This document shows, in pieces, positions 15,194-24,200 of a DNA stretch of 37,422 nt. The DNA comes from Deltaproteobacteria bacterium (lineage in GTDB: Bacteria > Desulfobacterota > Desulfobacteria > Desulfobacterales > B30-G6): the NCBI GenBank assembly GCA_003647375.1, contig QMMS01000006.1, forward strand, positions 1 through 37,422. The letters are read 5' to 3'. The notes under the pieces were generated by a model, which saw only the letters and a list, made by a program, of their open reading frames with translations, searched no databases and was not told the origin of the DNA. The first letter of the stretch is position 1. Every line of letters starts with the position of its first letter. The position numbers were made by a program, and so were the translations under genes.

Positions 15194-15245
15194 GCAATAA
15201 TAAAATCGCGCGGCGATTTTATTAGACGCGGCTGCGCCGCTTGAC
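15189..15245. repeat. Two perfect hairpins enclosed by an outer inverted repeat
   Basis: AATAAAATCGC - GCG - GCGATTTTATT (15199-15223) is followed by GCGGC - TGC - GCCGC (15228-15240), and GTCAA/TTGAC pairs around both. The first hairpin resembles the terminator at 29191. It overlaps the -35 of the ahbB-like gene. The rest of the 15158-15655 gap contains the REP-like pair at 15476, words of the GGAATAATGGAATGATGG type at 15249-15275, and no gene. Confidence 0.65.
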
Positions 15246-15475
15246 TTCCCTGGAATAATGGAATGATGGAATGTTGAGGTTATGGGACAACCATACGGTT
15301 GTTAACGTTTAGCTATGAGCAAAACCTAAATCATATGGCCAGCGCTGATGTTAGGAGTCCTTGCGGCGAGTTCGCAAAGCGCCAGGGGATTATTCATTTC
15401 GCGTTCGCTGAACCCCGAAAGTTGAGTTAGTAACTTATCAATAAGTTCAGGAAAATTATAATTTGGGAGGACTTG

Positions 15476-15547
15476 CTGGATTCCCGCCTTCGCGGGAATG
15501 ACAAACACTCAAACGGAATCGTCATTCCTGCGAAGGCAGGAATCCAG
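15476..15547. repeat. REP/dRS3-like palindromic pair, head to head
   Basis: CTGGATTCCCGCCTTCGC... (15476-15502) and GTCATTCCTGCGAAGGC... (15521-15547) are inverted copies of the same unit, each a hairpin with 8-bp arms (ATTCCCGC/GCGGGAAT and ATTCCTGC/GCAGGAAT). A third unit is at 18437-18463. These give spurious reading frames with an F-V-I-P-A-K-A-G-I-Q motif, known from many genomes as repeat translation. The pair resembles a BIME. Confidence 0.8.
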
Positions 15548-15655
15548 GGCCATTACCCGGTATTTTTGAAAAGCTACAAAAACTAAGACTAATATGAACG
15601 GTTTTATTTTTAGCGTTTGGGGATGTTCAGCCCCAATTATTTAAAAATGAAATCG

Positions 15656-16771
15656 TTACATGTTTTCATTTTTAAATTCCGGAAACAATCTCAATATATC
15701 CGTCTCGTCCGCCCTGCAGATACCCCGTTCCGTTATGAGTCCTGTAACGAGTCTTGCCGGGGTTACATCGAATGCCGGGTTGGCAGCGAGACTGTCGGTG
15801 GGAGAAATCAGGACTTTCCTGAGAGACCCCGCGTGATCTCCCTGGACATACCGGACTTCGTCCGGATCTCTTTCTTCGATGGGAATATCTTTTAAACCGT
15901 CGGATGCCTGCCAGTCAAAGGTGCTGGACGGCAAGGCCACGTAAAAGGGTATGTCATTGTCCCTGGCAGCCAGGGCCTTAAGATAGGTTCCGATCTTGTT
16001 GGCCACATCCCCGGTTCGGGTGTTTCGGTCGGTACCCACAATCACCATGTCCACCATCCCGTGCTGCATGAGATGTCCACCGGCGTTGTCCGTCACGATG
16101 GTGTGCTTTATGCCATGTTTTCCCAGCTCCCATGCCGTAAGCCTGGCGCCCTGGTTCAATGGACGTGTTTCATCAACCCAGACATGCACATCGATCCCCT
16201 TATCAAAGGCTGCGTAGATGGGAGCTGTTGCCGTACCGTATTCCACGCACGCCAACCAGCCGGCATTGCAATGCGTGAGGATGTGAACCGTATTTCCGTT
16301 TTTGGCCTCGCTGTGAGACTTTACCAGTCCCAGACCTGCTAAACCGATCTGGCGGCAGTTTTCCGCTTCCTGTTCCGTGATGCGGGCGGCGGCAACTTTG
16401 GCTGCAGCAACTTTATCTGCAATCGCCTCTTTTTGCGATACGTCCGTTAGAACTTTGTCGACTGCCCATGCAAGATTGACCGCCGTGGGTCTGGCTGATT
16501 TGATTCGGTCGCATTCTTTCAGAAAAAATACTTCGTCGCCGGAAGACACCAATGTGTTCAAGGCAGCCACGTATACACCATATGCCCCCGTGGCACCGAT
16601 GAGCGGTGCGCCCCGGACGTACATAGCCTGGATGGCGGTAATCACTTTATCCACTGTTGTGAGTTCTGCAATGACCAACCTGTGGGGCAGCTGCCGCTGG
16701 TCGATGACCCTTACCGTTTGGCTGGTTTCATCGAACCAGATAGGTCGCATTTGCTTGCCGTCTACCTTCAT
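15656..16771 (-). CDS. mtnA: Methylthioribose-1-phosphate isomerase
   Basis: A 371-residue member of the eIF2B-like family that isomerises 5-methylthioribose 1-phosphate to the ribulose phosphate in methionine salvage. The family blocks are AMYVRGAPLIGATGAYGV, ILTHCNAGWLACVEYGTA with the catalytic Cys near residue 167, VIVGTDRNTRTGDVANKIG with the catalytic Asp, and FYVALPSSTFDW. The last-but-one block reads GTDRNTRTGD where MtnA usually has G-A-D-R-I-A-A-N-G-D, so a related substrate such as 5-deoxyribose 1-phosphate cannot be excluded. The ATG overlaps the amidase stop by four bases (ATGA), indicating an operon with it. Confidence 0.88.
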   Translation of the reverse strand: MKVDGKQMRPIWFDETSQTVRVIDQRQLPHRLVIAELTTVDKVITAIQAMYVRGAPLIGATGAYGVYVAALNTLVSSGDEVFFLKECDRIKSARPTAVNLAWAVDKVLTDVSQKEAIADKVAAAKVAAARITEQEAENCRQIGLAGLGLVKSHSEAKNGNTVHILTHCNAGWLACVEYGTATAPIYAAFDKGIDVHVWVDETRPLNQGARLTAWELGKHGIKHTIVTDNAGGHLMQHGMVDMVIVGTDRNTRTGDVANKIGTYLKALAARDNDIPFYVALPSSTFDWQASDGLKDIPIEERDPDEVRYVQGDHAGSLRKVLISPTDSLAANPAFDVTPARLVTGLITERGICRADETDILRLFPEFKNENM

Positions 16772-18264
16772 ACGTTCCTCGCCGGTCGCTTATCAAACCA
16801 GGGTTTTTCCTCTTCCAGCTGTCTTGCCAGACGAAAAAGTGTCGCTTCATCACCCATGGGTGCCATGAACTGCATGCCGCACGGCAGGCCATCCGATGTC
16901 CATTGCAGGGGAACAGACATGGCCGGCTGGCCCGTAAAGTTAGCCAGTTGCGTAAAAGGCGTCTTAGATAGATTTTCAATGGCAAGTTTCTCCACGATAC
17001 CGGTTCGTTTCAAGAGTTTCCCCATGCCGAGCGTATTCACCATCCTTAAAGCGGCTTTTTCAAGTGGTTTCAACTTCAGTTCCCCCACGCGTATGGGTGG
17101 ATGGGCCAAGGTAGGTGTCAGATAGACATCATATTTTTCATGAAACCGGGCCATACTCCTGGATGCCCGGCCCCACATGCGGATGGCCTTGACAAACGAA
17201 AACGCCGATGTTGCCCGCCCCAGCATGCCCAACGTCCATGTGGCGGTTTCTACATCGTCCTGGCAAACCTTCCGGTCCAACACGCCCTGAAGCTCATCGA
17301 TGTCTGCCGCCACTTCTCCGAAGTACATGGAGAGATAGCTCATGGCCAGGGACCGGCCGTCGACTTCCGGAACATCCTCATCCACGTCATGCCCAAGCTT
17401 TTGAAGCATCAGGGCTGTTTCCAGGGTTGCCTTGACAATATCCGGATGGACGGTCGTTCCCAGAGGTGATTGTGAATTAAAAGCAATTCGCAATTTGCCC
17501 GGCTCCCGTTCCACTTCATCCAGGTATGGTCTCTCGGGCTGCTGGATAATATAGGGTGCGCCAATGTCTGGAGCACATGTGGCATCCAGCATGGCGGCAC
17601 TGTCTCTCACACTCCGTGTGATGACATGCTCGATGGCAGCCCCCTCCCACAGCTCACCATAATCCGGTCCGGTGGGGGTCCTGCCGCGGGTCGGTTTCAA
17701 ACCGAAAAGTCCGCAGCAGGAAGATGGGATGCGAATGGACCCACCGCCATCGCCACCGGATGCCAAGGGCACCATTCCGCTGGCCACGGCTGCTGCCGAT
17801 CCACCGCTGGAACCCCCTGGCGTGTGATCGGTATTCCATGGGTTGCGGGTTGCCCCGTGCAATTCCGGCTCTGTGTAGGCCACCAAGCCGAATTCAGGGG
17901 TGTTGGTCTTTCCCAATATATTGACACCCGCTATCTTGAAACGTTTCACCAGTTCGCTGTCATAGGCCGGTACGTAGTTGCGAAGCCCCTTGCAACCATT
18001 GTTAAGCGTCACACCCGCATAGGCCGCCATCAGGTCCTTCAGTAAAAAGGGAACACCGGCAAAAGGGCCCTCGGGCTTGATAGCTTTGGCTGCCGCCCTT
18101 GCCTTGTCAAACATGGGTGTAACGACAGCGTTGATTTCGGGGTTGCTCTCCTCAATCCTCTCGATGGCCACTTCACACAATTCTTCAGGCGTTACCTCTC
18201 TTTTCCGGACCAATTCGGCCAGCTCCAAGCCATCATATTGCTCGTATTCCTTGAAATTTCCCAT
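16768..18264 (-). CDS. Amidase (amidase signature family)
   Basis: A 498-residue amidase of the Ser-cisSer-Lys type. Lys76 (FLLKDLMA), Ser152 in the [16 protein letters not shown] signature and Ser176 in [16 protein letters not shown] form the catalytic triad. The enzyme hydrolyses a carboxamide to an acid and ammonia; the substrate is not evident. It lacks the partner genes gatB and gatC nearby, so it is probably not GatA. A strong GGGGG ribosome binding site sets the start at 18264. It overlaps mtnA by four bases, and the pairing with a methionine-salvage enzyme is suggestive: an omega-amidase-like or nucleoside-related amide step is possible but is only inferred. Confidence 0.88.
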   Translation of the reverse strand: MGNFKEYEQYDGLELAELVRKREVTPEELCEVAIERIEESNPEINAVVTPMFDKARAAAKAIKPEGPFAGVPFLLKDLMAAYAGVTLNNGCKGLRNYVPAYDSELVKRFKIAGVNILGKTNTPEFGLVAYTEPELHGATRNPWNTDHTPGGSSGGSAAAVASGMVPLASGGDGGGSIRIPSSCCGLFGLKPTRGRTPTGPDYGELWEGAAIEHVITRSVRDSAAMLDATCAPDIGAPYIIQQPERPYLDEVEREPGKLRIAFNSQSPLGTTVHPDIVKATLETALMLQKLGHDVDEDVPEVDGRSLAMSYLSMYFGEVAADIDELQGVLDRKVCQDDVETATWTLGMLGRATSAFSFVKAIRMWGRASRSMARFHEKYDVYLTPTLAHPPIRVGELKLKPLEKAALRMVNTLGMGKLLKRTGIVEKLAIENLSKTPFTQLANFTGQPAMSVPLQWTSDGLPCGMQFMAPMGDEATLFRLARQLEEEKPWFDKRPARNV

Positions 18265-18308
18265 CCATACCCCCTTAACCCATTTTATTTTCTATTCCCA
18301 ATCCTCTA

Positions 18309-18333
18309 AGCCTCCACCCGCGAAGCGGGAGGG
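18309..18333. repeat. GC-rich hairpin in the gap upstream of the amidase
   Basis: CACCCGC - GAA - GCGGG within CCTCC...GGAGGG. The 18265-18569 gap (305 bases) also holds the REP-like unit at 18437-18463 and a GGATCCCCGATCGAG word resembling half of another REP-like unit. No gene was seen. Confidence 0.5.
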
Positions 18334-18436
18334 CTCAAGAAGCCTCCTCGAAAAGGGCTGGATCCCCGATCGAGCCGAGGACAAGCTTGATAAGCCTACC
18401 CCGGCAAGTAGTTAGCCAGGGATATCCAGTGCCTTT

Positions 18437-18463
18437 CTGGATTCCCGCCTCCGCGGGAATGAC
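18437..18463. repeat. REP/dRS3-like palindrome, single unit
   Basis: CTGGATTCCCGCCTCCGCGG then GAATGAC, the same unit as at 15476. The hairpin has ATTCCCGC arms and a 4-base loop. Confidence 0.75.
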
Positions 18464-18569
18464 AACCGTAGAGTATGTAACTGCTGGAGTAATAATATTC
18501 ACCGTATCGACAGAACCTTTCCGGATCCTCCAACAGAGGTAGCGGATTTAGATCAGAATTAATTGCAAA

Positions 18570-19403
18570 TTACGAACCGGACGCCGCCAGACCATGGTAG
18601 TACGCCATTTCTTCCAGCTTCCCACGTTTTTTGCATCCGGAGGCATATATTTGACACTTGTTTTTCAACACAGATACCGCCCCTTCTCGCTGATCATGGG
18701 AAAGGGTGCCACTCTCCAACAGTTTTTTGATCGATTGAATGCGATATTTGTCCAAACCGGTATTGGAGGAGAGTTGATCGGCGTGCCCGCCCCGTTTGAT
18801 AATAAGGGGTTCATCAATGAGAAAGATCGGAATGGTTGCATTGATTCTGAGCCACAAGTCATAGTCCTCACACGCCGGCAGGGTTTCATCAAAAAAGCCC
18901 ACTGTAGATAACAATCGTTTTCGTATCATGACGGCGGAAGGGCTTACAAGACAAAGCGCCAGGGATCTTTCAAAAAACAAGCCTGAGGTCTTGGCGTGGC
19001 GACGCCCGGGATTCATGCGTTTGCCGTTACGTATCCAGGTCTCCTGGGTCTGGCATATTTCGGCTTCCGAATGTCTCATAAAAAAATTCACCTGCGTTGA
19101 AAGCTTTTCCGGCAGCCAGAGATCGTCGGAATCGAGGAATGCAATCAAGTCTCCTTTGGATGAAGCGATACCCCTGTTTCGGGCAGCACTGACACCTCGG
19201 TTTTGCTGGATAATCACAGTTATATTGTCGTATTTGGACAGGCGTTTTTCCGTGTCGTCCGTAGACCCATCATCCACGACGATCAGTTCATATCTCTCGT
19301 ATGTCTGAGATAAAACCGAATCAATCGCCTCTTCCAGACACCAGCCCCTGTTAAAGGCGGGGATGACAACACTGACCAGTGGGTTATCAACACTCTGTTT
19401 CAT
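18570..19403 (-). CDS. Family 2 glycosyltransferase
   Basis: A 277-residue GT-A fold glycosyltransferase. The N-terminal block VSVVIPAFNRGWCLEEAIDS, the nucleotide-binding VVDDGSTDD and the metal-binding DSDDLW near residue 95 are the classic GT2 signature, followed by the acceptor region with ACEDYDLWLRI. It transfers a sugar from a nucleotide-sugar donor, probably to a cell-surface glycan; the acceptor is unknown. No membrane segment is visible. A GGGG site precedes ATG 19403. It stands alone between repeat-rich gaps with no other polysaccharide gene in view. Confidence 0.9.
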   Translation of the reverse strand: MKQSVDNPLVSVVIPAFNRGWCLEEAIDSVLSQTYERYELIVVDDGSTDDTEKRLSKYDNITVIIQQNRGVSAARNRGIASSKGDLIAFLDSDDLWLPEKLSTQVNFFMRHSEAEICQTQETWIRNGKRMNPGRRHAKTSGLFFERSLALCLVSPSAVMIRKRLLSTVGFFDETLPACEDYDLWLRINATIPIFLIDEPLIIKRGGHADQLSSNTGLDKYRIQSIKKLLESGTLSHDQREGAVSVLKNKCQIYASGCKKRGKLEEMAYYHGLAASGS

Positions 19404-19468
19404 GGATATTACTGCCCCGCACTGTTCATACCCTGTAAAGGTTTATCATTTTACACATTCGGCCGTAG

Positions 19469-19495
19469 TAAATCCTAAATCCGAATATCGAAATA
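19469..19495. repeat. Fragment of the long palindromic repeat (family E)
   Basis: TAAATCCTAAATCCGAATAT continues as CGAAATA and matches the left end of the element at 33396. The 19404-19804 gap (401 bases) is otherwise AT-rich with no gene, and should contain the promoter of the second TAXI operon. Confidence 0.55.
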
Positions 19496-19804
19496 GCCAA
19501 TTATTTCCGGCCTGGCTCAGAGGATCAGGTTTTCGATACTAAATAAAATCATGTAACGAGTTTATTTTCCATTATCTGCACCCGTTTGGCAAGCCACAAT
19601 TGCGAAATCCGGATAAAGACTTGCATTCGTTAGTTGGCTTTGTTAATAATTGAATATTCGCCACGTTTTAATTCGTTCTTCCCCTATGACATAGGAATCG
19701 ATAATGAAAGGAGGCCGATAAACTCTATCCTTATCTTTCAATTCCAGCATGGTAAATACTCTGCAACGTAACCACTCAAACCCTAAAGTTTTAAGGAGGT
19801 CAAG

Positions 19805-20782
19805 ATGAAAAAAGTCATTATTCTAAGCATTGCGTTTCTCTTTGCATTTGTTCTGTTTATGGAAGCTCCGCCCGCACAGGCAGCTGAGCAGACATTTGTC
19901 ACCATCGGCACCGGTGGCGTAACCGGTGTTTATTATCCCACCGGCGGGGCCATCTGCCGTCTGGTAAATAAATCCCGAAAAGTGCACGGCATTCGCTGCA
20001 CGGTGGAAAGCACCGGCGGCTCCGTCTATAACTTGAATACCATTGCCGCCGGCGAGTTGGACATGGGCGTGGCCCAGTCCGACTGGCAGTACCATGCCTA
20101 TAACGGCACCAGCAAGTTCAAGAAACAAGGACCCAACAAAGACCTGCGTGCCGTATTCTCCGTTCATCCCGAGCCATTCACGGTTGTCGCCCGTAAAGAT
20201 TCCGGCATCAAGAACTTTAAGGACCTGAAGGGCAAACGGGTCAATATCGGCAACCCCGGTTCCGGTCAACGCGGTACCATGGAAGTGGTCATGGGAGCGC
20301 TAGGCTGGACCAAGGCTGATTTCAAACTGGCTTCCGAGCTGAAGTCCGCCGAGCAGTCCAGTGCGTTGTGCGACAACAAGATCGACGCCATCGTATTTAC
20401 CGTGGGTCATCCCAGTGGATCCATCAAAGAAGCCACCACTTCCTGCGACTCCGTGCTGGTTAACGTCACCGGCCCCGAAATCGACAAGCTGGTCAAAGAC
20501 AACGACTACTACCGAACAGCCACTGTTCCCGGTGGTATGTACCGTGGAAACCCGGCAGATACCAAGACCTTCGGCGTCGGCGCTACGTTTGTGTCCTCCG
20601 CAAAGGTTCCCGAAAATGTGATCTACAATGTGGTCAAGGCGGTTTTCGAGAATTTTGACGAGTTCAAAAAGCTTCATCCGGCATTCAAGGTTCTGGTAAA
20701 AGAAGAGATGATCAAGGATGGGCTTTCGGCACCACTGCACGATGGCGCTGTGAAATACTATAAGGAAGCCGGTCTGATGTAA
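19805..20782 (+). CDS. TAXI family TRAP transporter solute-binding protein (second)
   Basis: A 325-residue periplasmic binding protein of the second TRAP system. It has a signal peptide cleaved after PAQA, the mature start [19 protein letters not shown], the [20 protein letters not shown] ligand-loop block, the [19 protein letters not shown] block and the C-terminal [16 protein letters not shown]. An AAGGAGG site precedes the ATG. It is followed by a stem-loop at 20800-20826, an interposed IVP-type gene and the permease at 21417. The mRNA hairpin directly after it fits the usual excess of binding protein over permease. Confidence 0.94.
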   Translation: MKKVIILSIAFLFAFVLFMEAPPAQAAEQTFVTIGTGGVTGVYYPTGGAICRLVNKSRKVHGIRCTVESTGGSVYNLNTIAAGELDMGVAQSDWQYHAYNGTSKFKKQGPNKDLRAVFSVHPEPFTVVARKDSGIKNFKDLKGKRVNIGNPGSGQRGTMEVVMGALGWTKADFKLASELKSAEQSSALCDNKIDAIVFTVGHPSGSIKEATTSCDSVLVNVTGPEIDKLVKDNDYYRTATVPGGMYRGNPADTKTFGVGATFVSSAKVPENVIYNVVKAVFENFDEFKKLHPAFKVLVKEEMIKDGLSAPLHDGAVKYYKEAGLM

Positions 20783-20799
20783 TTATCAGTGGTTAGAAT

Positions 20800-20826
20800 A
20801 AAGTGCGTCGTTAAACGGCGCACTTT
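20800..20826 (+). terminator. Stem-loop after the second TAXI binding protein
   Basis: AAAGTGCGTCG - TTAAA - CGGCGCACTTT, an 11-bp stem with one T-G wobble, 17 bases after the stop codon. There is no long T tract, so partial termination or protection of the upstream message is more likely than full termination. Confidence 0.65.
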
Positions 20827-20865
20827 GTCAACATCTTGACAGCGGCGATATAGATTGCTAGGTGA

Positions 20866-20904
20866 GATCCAAATCGAAATCGGGATCGCTATCGAAATCG
20901 AAAC
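20866..20904 (+). repeat. Six-base periodic repeat, left of the IVP-type gene
   Basis: Units TCGAAA TCGGGA TCGCTA TCGAAA TCGAAA run in phase with a 6-base period. The same units appear reverse-complemented at 21295-21335, so the gene between them is bracketed by inverted arrays. Confidence 0.75.
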
Positions 20905-20907
20905 AGC

Positions 20908-21339
20908 ATGACACTTGGACACGAAAAGTTAGACGTCTACCGTCTCTCGATAGGCTACGTCGCATGGGTATATAAAAAGGCCGACAGTCTCCGTGGGATC
21001 CATCGTCATGCCCGCGACCAATGGCTCCGCGCAAGCCAATCTATACCTCTAAACATTGCCGAAGGAAACGGCAAGACGGCGGAGGCCGATCGACGACGGT
21101 ATTTCGAGATTGCGCGCGGATCAGCATTGGAGTGTGCCGCAATTCAGGACGTATTGATGATCGGAGAAGCTTTGGATGGCAAAGAAAGTCAAGAACGCAA
21201 GATTGAATTAGATCGCATCGCCGCAATGCTCAGCCGCTTGGGTGGAAGAGGTTATCGCGTCCGAGAAGATACCGAGTCCTACGGGCACCCAGAATTCGAT
21301 CCCGGTCCCGATAGCGATTTCGATCCCGATGAATTATAG
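20908..21339 (+). CDS. Four-helix bundle protein (23S rRNA intervening-sequence-type)
   Basis: A 143-residue protein of the S23/IVP family, first known from open frames inside intervening sequences of 23S rRNA genes and later as four-helix bundle proteins that are free genes in many bacteria. The start LGHEKLDVYRLSIGYVAWVY, the QWLRASQSIPLNIAEGNGK block and RRRYFEIARGSALECAAIQD are diagnostic. The C-terminal tail DPGPDSDFDPDEL is a D-x dipeptide repeat encoded by the 6-base array at 21295-21335. The function is unknown. It is out of place between a TAXI binding protein and its permease, with no rRNA nearby, so it may have arrived as a small mobile unit. It has no clear ribosome binding site: the array ends just before the ATG. 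Confidence 0.85.
   Translation: MTLGHEKLDVYRLSIGYVAWVYKKADSLRGIHRHARDQWLRASQSIPLNIAEGNGKTAEADRRRYFEIARGSALECAAIQDVLMIGEALDGKESQERKIELDRIAAMLSRLGGRGYRVREDTESYGHPEFDPGPDSDFDPDEL
21295..21335 (+). repeat. Six-base periodic repeat, inside the 3' end of the IVP-type gene
   Basis: Units GATCCC GGTCCC GATAGC GATTTC GATCCC GAT in phase with the reading frame. Their reverse complement is made of the TCGNNA-type units seen at 20866-20904. Confidence 0.75.
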
Positions 21340-21416
21340 CCCATCAAATCAGGCCAGGGAACGGTTAATCGTCGCCCCTGACTTCAGCGCAATATCTAAA
21401 AAAAGGAATCATTGCA

Positions 21417-24002
21417 ATGAGCGAATCAACAGATAGCCTGAAATCCGAAGAACAGCTTGAGGAGATGATTGCCGAGTCGGATACAGGGGCCCGTAATCCA
21501 ACCGGCACGATTCCGAAAAATATTCTCTTTTATGTACCACTGACCTGGACGTTGTTTCAACTCTGGTATGCATCTCCTCTGCCGTATATTTTTAATTTTT
21601 TGGTTTTTAATTCAACGGAAGCCCGGGCCATCCATCTGGCTTTTGCCATTTTTCTGTCCTTTACAGCCTATCCTACATTGAAATCATCGCCCAGGGATTA
21701 TATTCCCGTTCAGGACTGGATTGTGGGACTCGTGGGGGCGTTCTGCTCAGCCTATCTGTTGATATTTTATGAAGGACTGTCCGAACGTCCGGGCGCTCCG
21801 ATCCAGATGGACCTGATTGTCGCCGTTATCGGGTTGATTCTGCTGCTGGAGGCCACGCGCCGGGCGCTGGGACCGCCCTTGATGGTGGTCGCCGGTGTGT
21901 TTATCCTCTATTCCTTCTTCGGCCCCTATATGCCTGCTGTTATCGCGCACAAGGGCGCCAGCCTTTCCAAGGGGATGTCCCACTACTGGTTGGGAACCGA
22001 AGGTGTTTTTGGTGTAGCGTTGGGGGTTTCCACCGGCATGGTGTTCATGTTCGTTCTGTTCGGTGCGCTGCTCGAATCGGCCGGAGCCGGCAACTACTTT
22101 ATCCGTACTGCGTTCGCCGGATTGGGCCATCTTAAGGGTGGCCCCGCCAAAGCCGCAGTGGTCTCATCCGGGTTAACCGGCCTGGTATCGGGATCATCCA
22201 TCGCCAACGTGGTCACCACCGGAACTTTTACGATTCCATTGATGAAAAAAGTCGGTTTTTCACGGGAAAAAGCCGGAGCGGTGGAAGTGGCCTGCTCAAC
22301 CAATGGGCAGCTCATGCCGCCGGTGATGGGTGCCGCTGCTTTCCTGATGGTCGAATATGTCGGCATCACCTATGTGGAGGTGATCAAGCACGCCTTTTTG
22401 CCGGCTATCATCTCTTATATAGCCCTGGTGTACATTGTTCATCTTGAAGCATGTAAAATGGGTTTGAAGGGCATGAAAAAACCGGTGATCAAAACCCTGA
22501 ACCAGAAACTGTTCTCATTTGTCATGACGATTTTGTCTCTCATTATCATCGGCGGTGTCACTTACTATGGTTTGGGCTGGATCAAAGTCGTAGCCGGCGG
22601 GGCGACCATCTACGTGGTCTCAGTCCTGCTGTCTGTCGCCTACCTTTTGCTCCTTTATGTGGCCTGCAAAGTACCGGAGCTCGATACCAGCAAGGAGATC
22701 AATGAGCTGCCTGAGCTGGGGAAGACGGCACAGTCCGGGCTTTATTTTCTGCTGCCCATCGTGGTGCTCATGTGGTGCCTGGTGGTGGAACGGCTTTCCC
22801 CTGCACTGTCCGCTTTTTGGGCGACGGTGCTCCTGATCTGTATCGTTTTGACCCAGCGGCCGTTAAAAGGTATTTTTCGCAAGATGAAGGGCGATGAGTT
22901 CTCCTTCAAGCGTGGATTTGAAAATCTGATCACAGGCATGGTTTCAGGCGCCCGCAATATGATCGGTATCGGTGTGGCCACTTCCGCAGCCGGTATCGTC
23001 GTCGGTACCGTGACACTGACCGGTATCGGGTTGGTCATGACCGAATTCGTCGAGTTCATCTCCGGCGGGAACCTGATGCTGATCCTGTTTTTTACCGCCG
23101 TTATCAGCCTGATTTTAGGAATGGGGCTACCCACCACGGCCAACTACATCGTGGTCTCGACCCTGATGGCACCGGTGATTGTCGACCTGGGCGCGCAAAA
23201 CGGCTTGATTGTGCCGCTCATCGCGGTGCATCTGTTTGTTTTTTACTTCGGTATCCTGGCTGATGATACCCCACCGGTAGGGCTGGCGGCCTTTGCCGCG
23301 GCGGGTATATCCGGCGGGGATCCCATCCGAACCGGTATCCAGGGATTTACCTATGATATCCGTACGGCGGTGTTGCCGTTTATGTTTATTTTCAATACCC
23401 AGTTATTGATGATCGGCGTGGCCAACTGGTTCCAACTGGTCATCGTTATTGTGGCTGCTGTGGCCGCCATGCTGGCATTTGCCGCGGGCACCCAGGGGTA
23501 CTTCCTCACCAAAAGTCGCATCTGGGAAACGGCGGCACTGATACTCGTAGCCTTTATCCTGTTTCGCCCCGGATTCGTGTGGGACAAATTTTTCCCGCCG
23601 CTTATACAAGAGCCGGCCGCCAAGCTTGAACAGGTGGTGGAAGCCATGGACCCCGGCGCCTTATTGAGGGTCATGATCAAAGGCGAAAAGATGAACGGGA
23701 GTGAATTCACCAAGACGGTGATGCTGCCCGTGGGTGACGAAAAGACCGCTAGCGAAAGATTGGCTGCCATCGGACTTGAAACGCGTAATGAAGAAGGCAA
23801 GATACTGATTGAAAATGTTGTCTTTTCCAGCCCGGCGGAAAAAGCCGGCATCGATTTTGACCAGGAAGTGTTGAACATTCAGATGCCCGCCAAACGGCCG
23901 CCGAAACAGCTTATGTTCATTCCGGCCCTGGCTTTATATTTGCTGGTCTGGTTCCTGCAGCGGGGACGCAAAAATAAACTGGAAGCCGTTGCCGCTGCAT
24001 GA
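21417..24002 (+). CDS. TRAP transporter fused permease with C-terminal DUF3394/PDZ-like part, second
   Basis: An 861-residue fused DctQM-type permease. The small-subunit helices lie within residues 35-175; the large-subunit part has the blocks GHLKGGPAKAAVVSSGLTG, STNGQLMPPVMGAAAFLMVE, MGLPTTANYIVVSTLMAPV and GILADDTPPVGLAAFAAAG. Compared with the permease at 4999 it is about 180 residues longer. The extension begins near residue 730 with a soluble stretch (LIQEPAAKLEQVVEAMDPG), then VVFSSPAEKAGIDFDQEVLN, a PDZ-like peptide loop, then one last membrane segment; this fits DUF3394. An AAGGAA site precedes ATG 21417. It acts with the binding protein at 19805. Confidence 0.93.
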   Translation: MSESTDSLKSEEQLEEMIAESDTGARNPTGTIPKNILFYVPLTWTLFQLWYASPLPYIFNFLVFNSTEARAIHLAFAIFLSFTAYPTLKSSPRDYIPVQDWIVGLVGAFCSAYLLIFYEGLSERPGAPIQMDLIVAVIGLILLLEATRRALGPPLMVVAGVFILYSFFGPYMPAVIAHKGASLSKGMSHYWLGTEGVFGVALGVSTGMVFMFVLFGALLESAGAGNYFIRTAFAGLGHLKGGPAKAAVVSSGLTGLVSGSSIANVVTTGTFTIPLMKKVGFSREKAGAVEVACSTNGQLMPPVMGAAAFLMVEYVGITYVEVIKHAFLPAIISYIALVYIVHLEACKMGLKGMKKPVIKTLNQKLFSFVMTILSLIIIGGVTYYGLGWIKVVAGGATIYVVSVLLSVAYLLLLYVACKVPELDTSKEINELPELGKTAQSGLYFLLPIVVLMWCLVVERLSPALSAFWATVLLICIVLTQRPLKGIFRKMKGDEFSFKRGFENLITGMVSGARNMIGIGVATSAAGIVVGTVTLTGIGLVMTEFVEFISGGNLMLILFFTAVISLILGMGLPTTANYIVVSTLMAPVIVDLGAQNGLIVPLIAVHLFVFYFGILADDTPPVGLAAFAAAGISGGDPIRTGIQGFTYDIRTAVLPFMFIFNTQLLMIGVANWFQLVIVIVAAVAAMLAFAAGTQGYFLTKSRIWETAALILVAFILFRPGFVWDKFFPPLIQEPAAKLEQVVEAMDPGALLRVMIKGEKMNGSEFTKTVMLPVGDEKTASERLAAIGLETRNEEGKILIENVVFSSPAEKAGIDFDQEVLNIQMPAKRPPKQLMFIPALALYLLVWFLQRGRKNKLEAVAAA

Positions 24003-24029
24003 TCATTGGATGAACTTAGTTCGCTTCGA

Positions 24030-24167
24030 TCACAATTGGAACATTGGAATGGCGGAACATTGGAATGATGGTTTTTTAAAATGGTAGTTTGGCTGATTCG
24101 AGAGGGAATTAAAAAGTAAAAGCATCCTTTGGAACCAAGATTCCATCGTTCCATTATTCCATCTACA
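24030..24167. repeat. TTGGAATGATGG-type inverted words downstream of the permease
   Basis: AATTGGAACATTGGAATGG and GAACATTGGAATGATGG face reverse-complement words GATTCCATCGTTCCATTATT and CCATC at 24138-24167. Direct cousins are at 15249-15275. They form low-complexity intergenic palindromic DNA between the permease and the UspA gene. Confidence 0.55.
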
Positions 24168-24200
24168 AAAGATGTTTAACTCTACTTTCTGGAGCAGGTT

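Noticed and set aside
15326..15508. Small minus-strand open frame beginning with a F-V-I-P-A-K-A-G-I-Q motif
   Set aside because: This is the translation of the REP/dRS3-like palindrome, a well-known spurious product; no start site or family supports it.
19585..19603. Sigma54-like promoter (TTGGCA...TTGC) upstream of the second TAXI gene
   Set aside because: The distance between the GG and GC elements is 12 bases, not the required 10.
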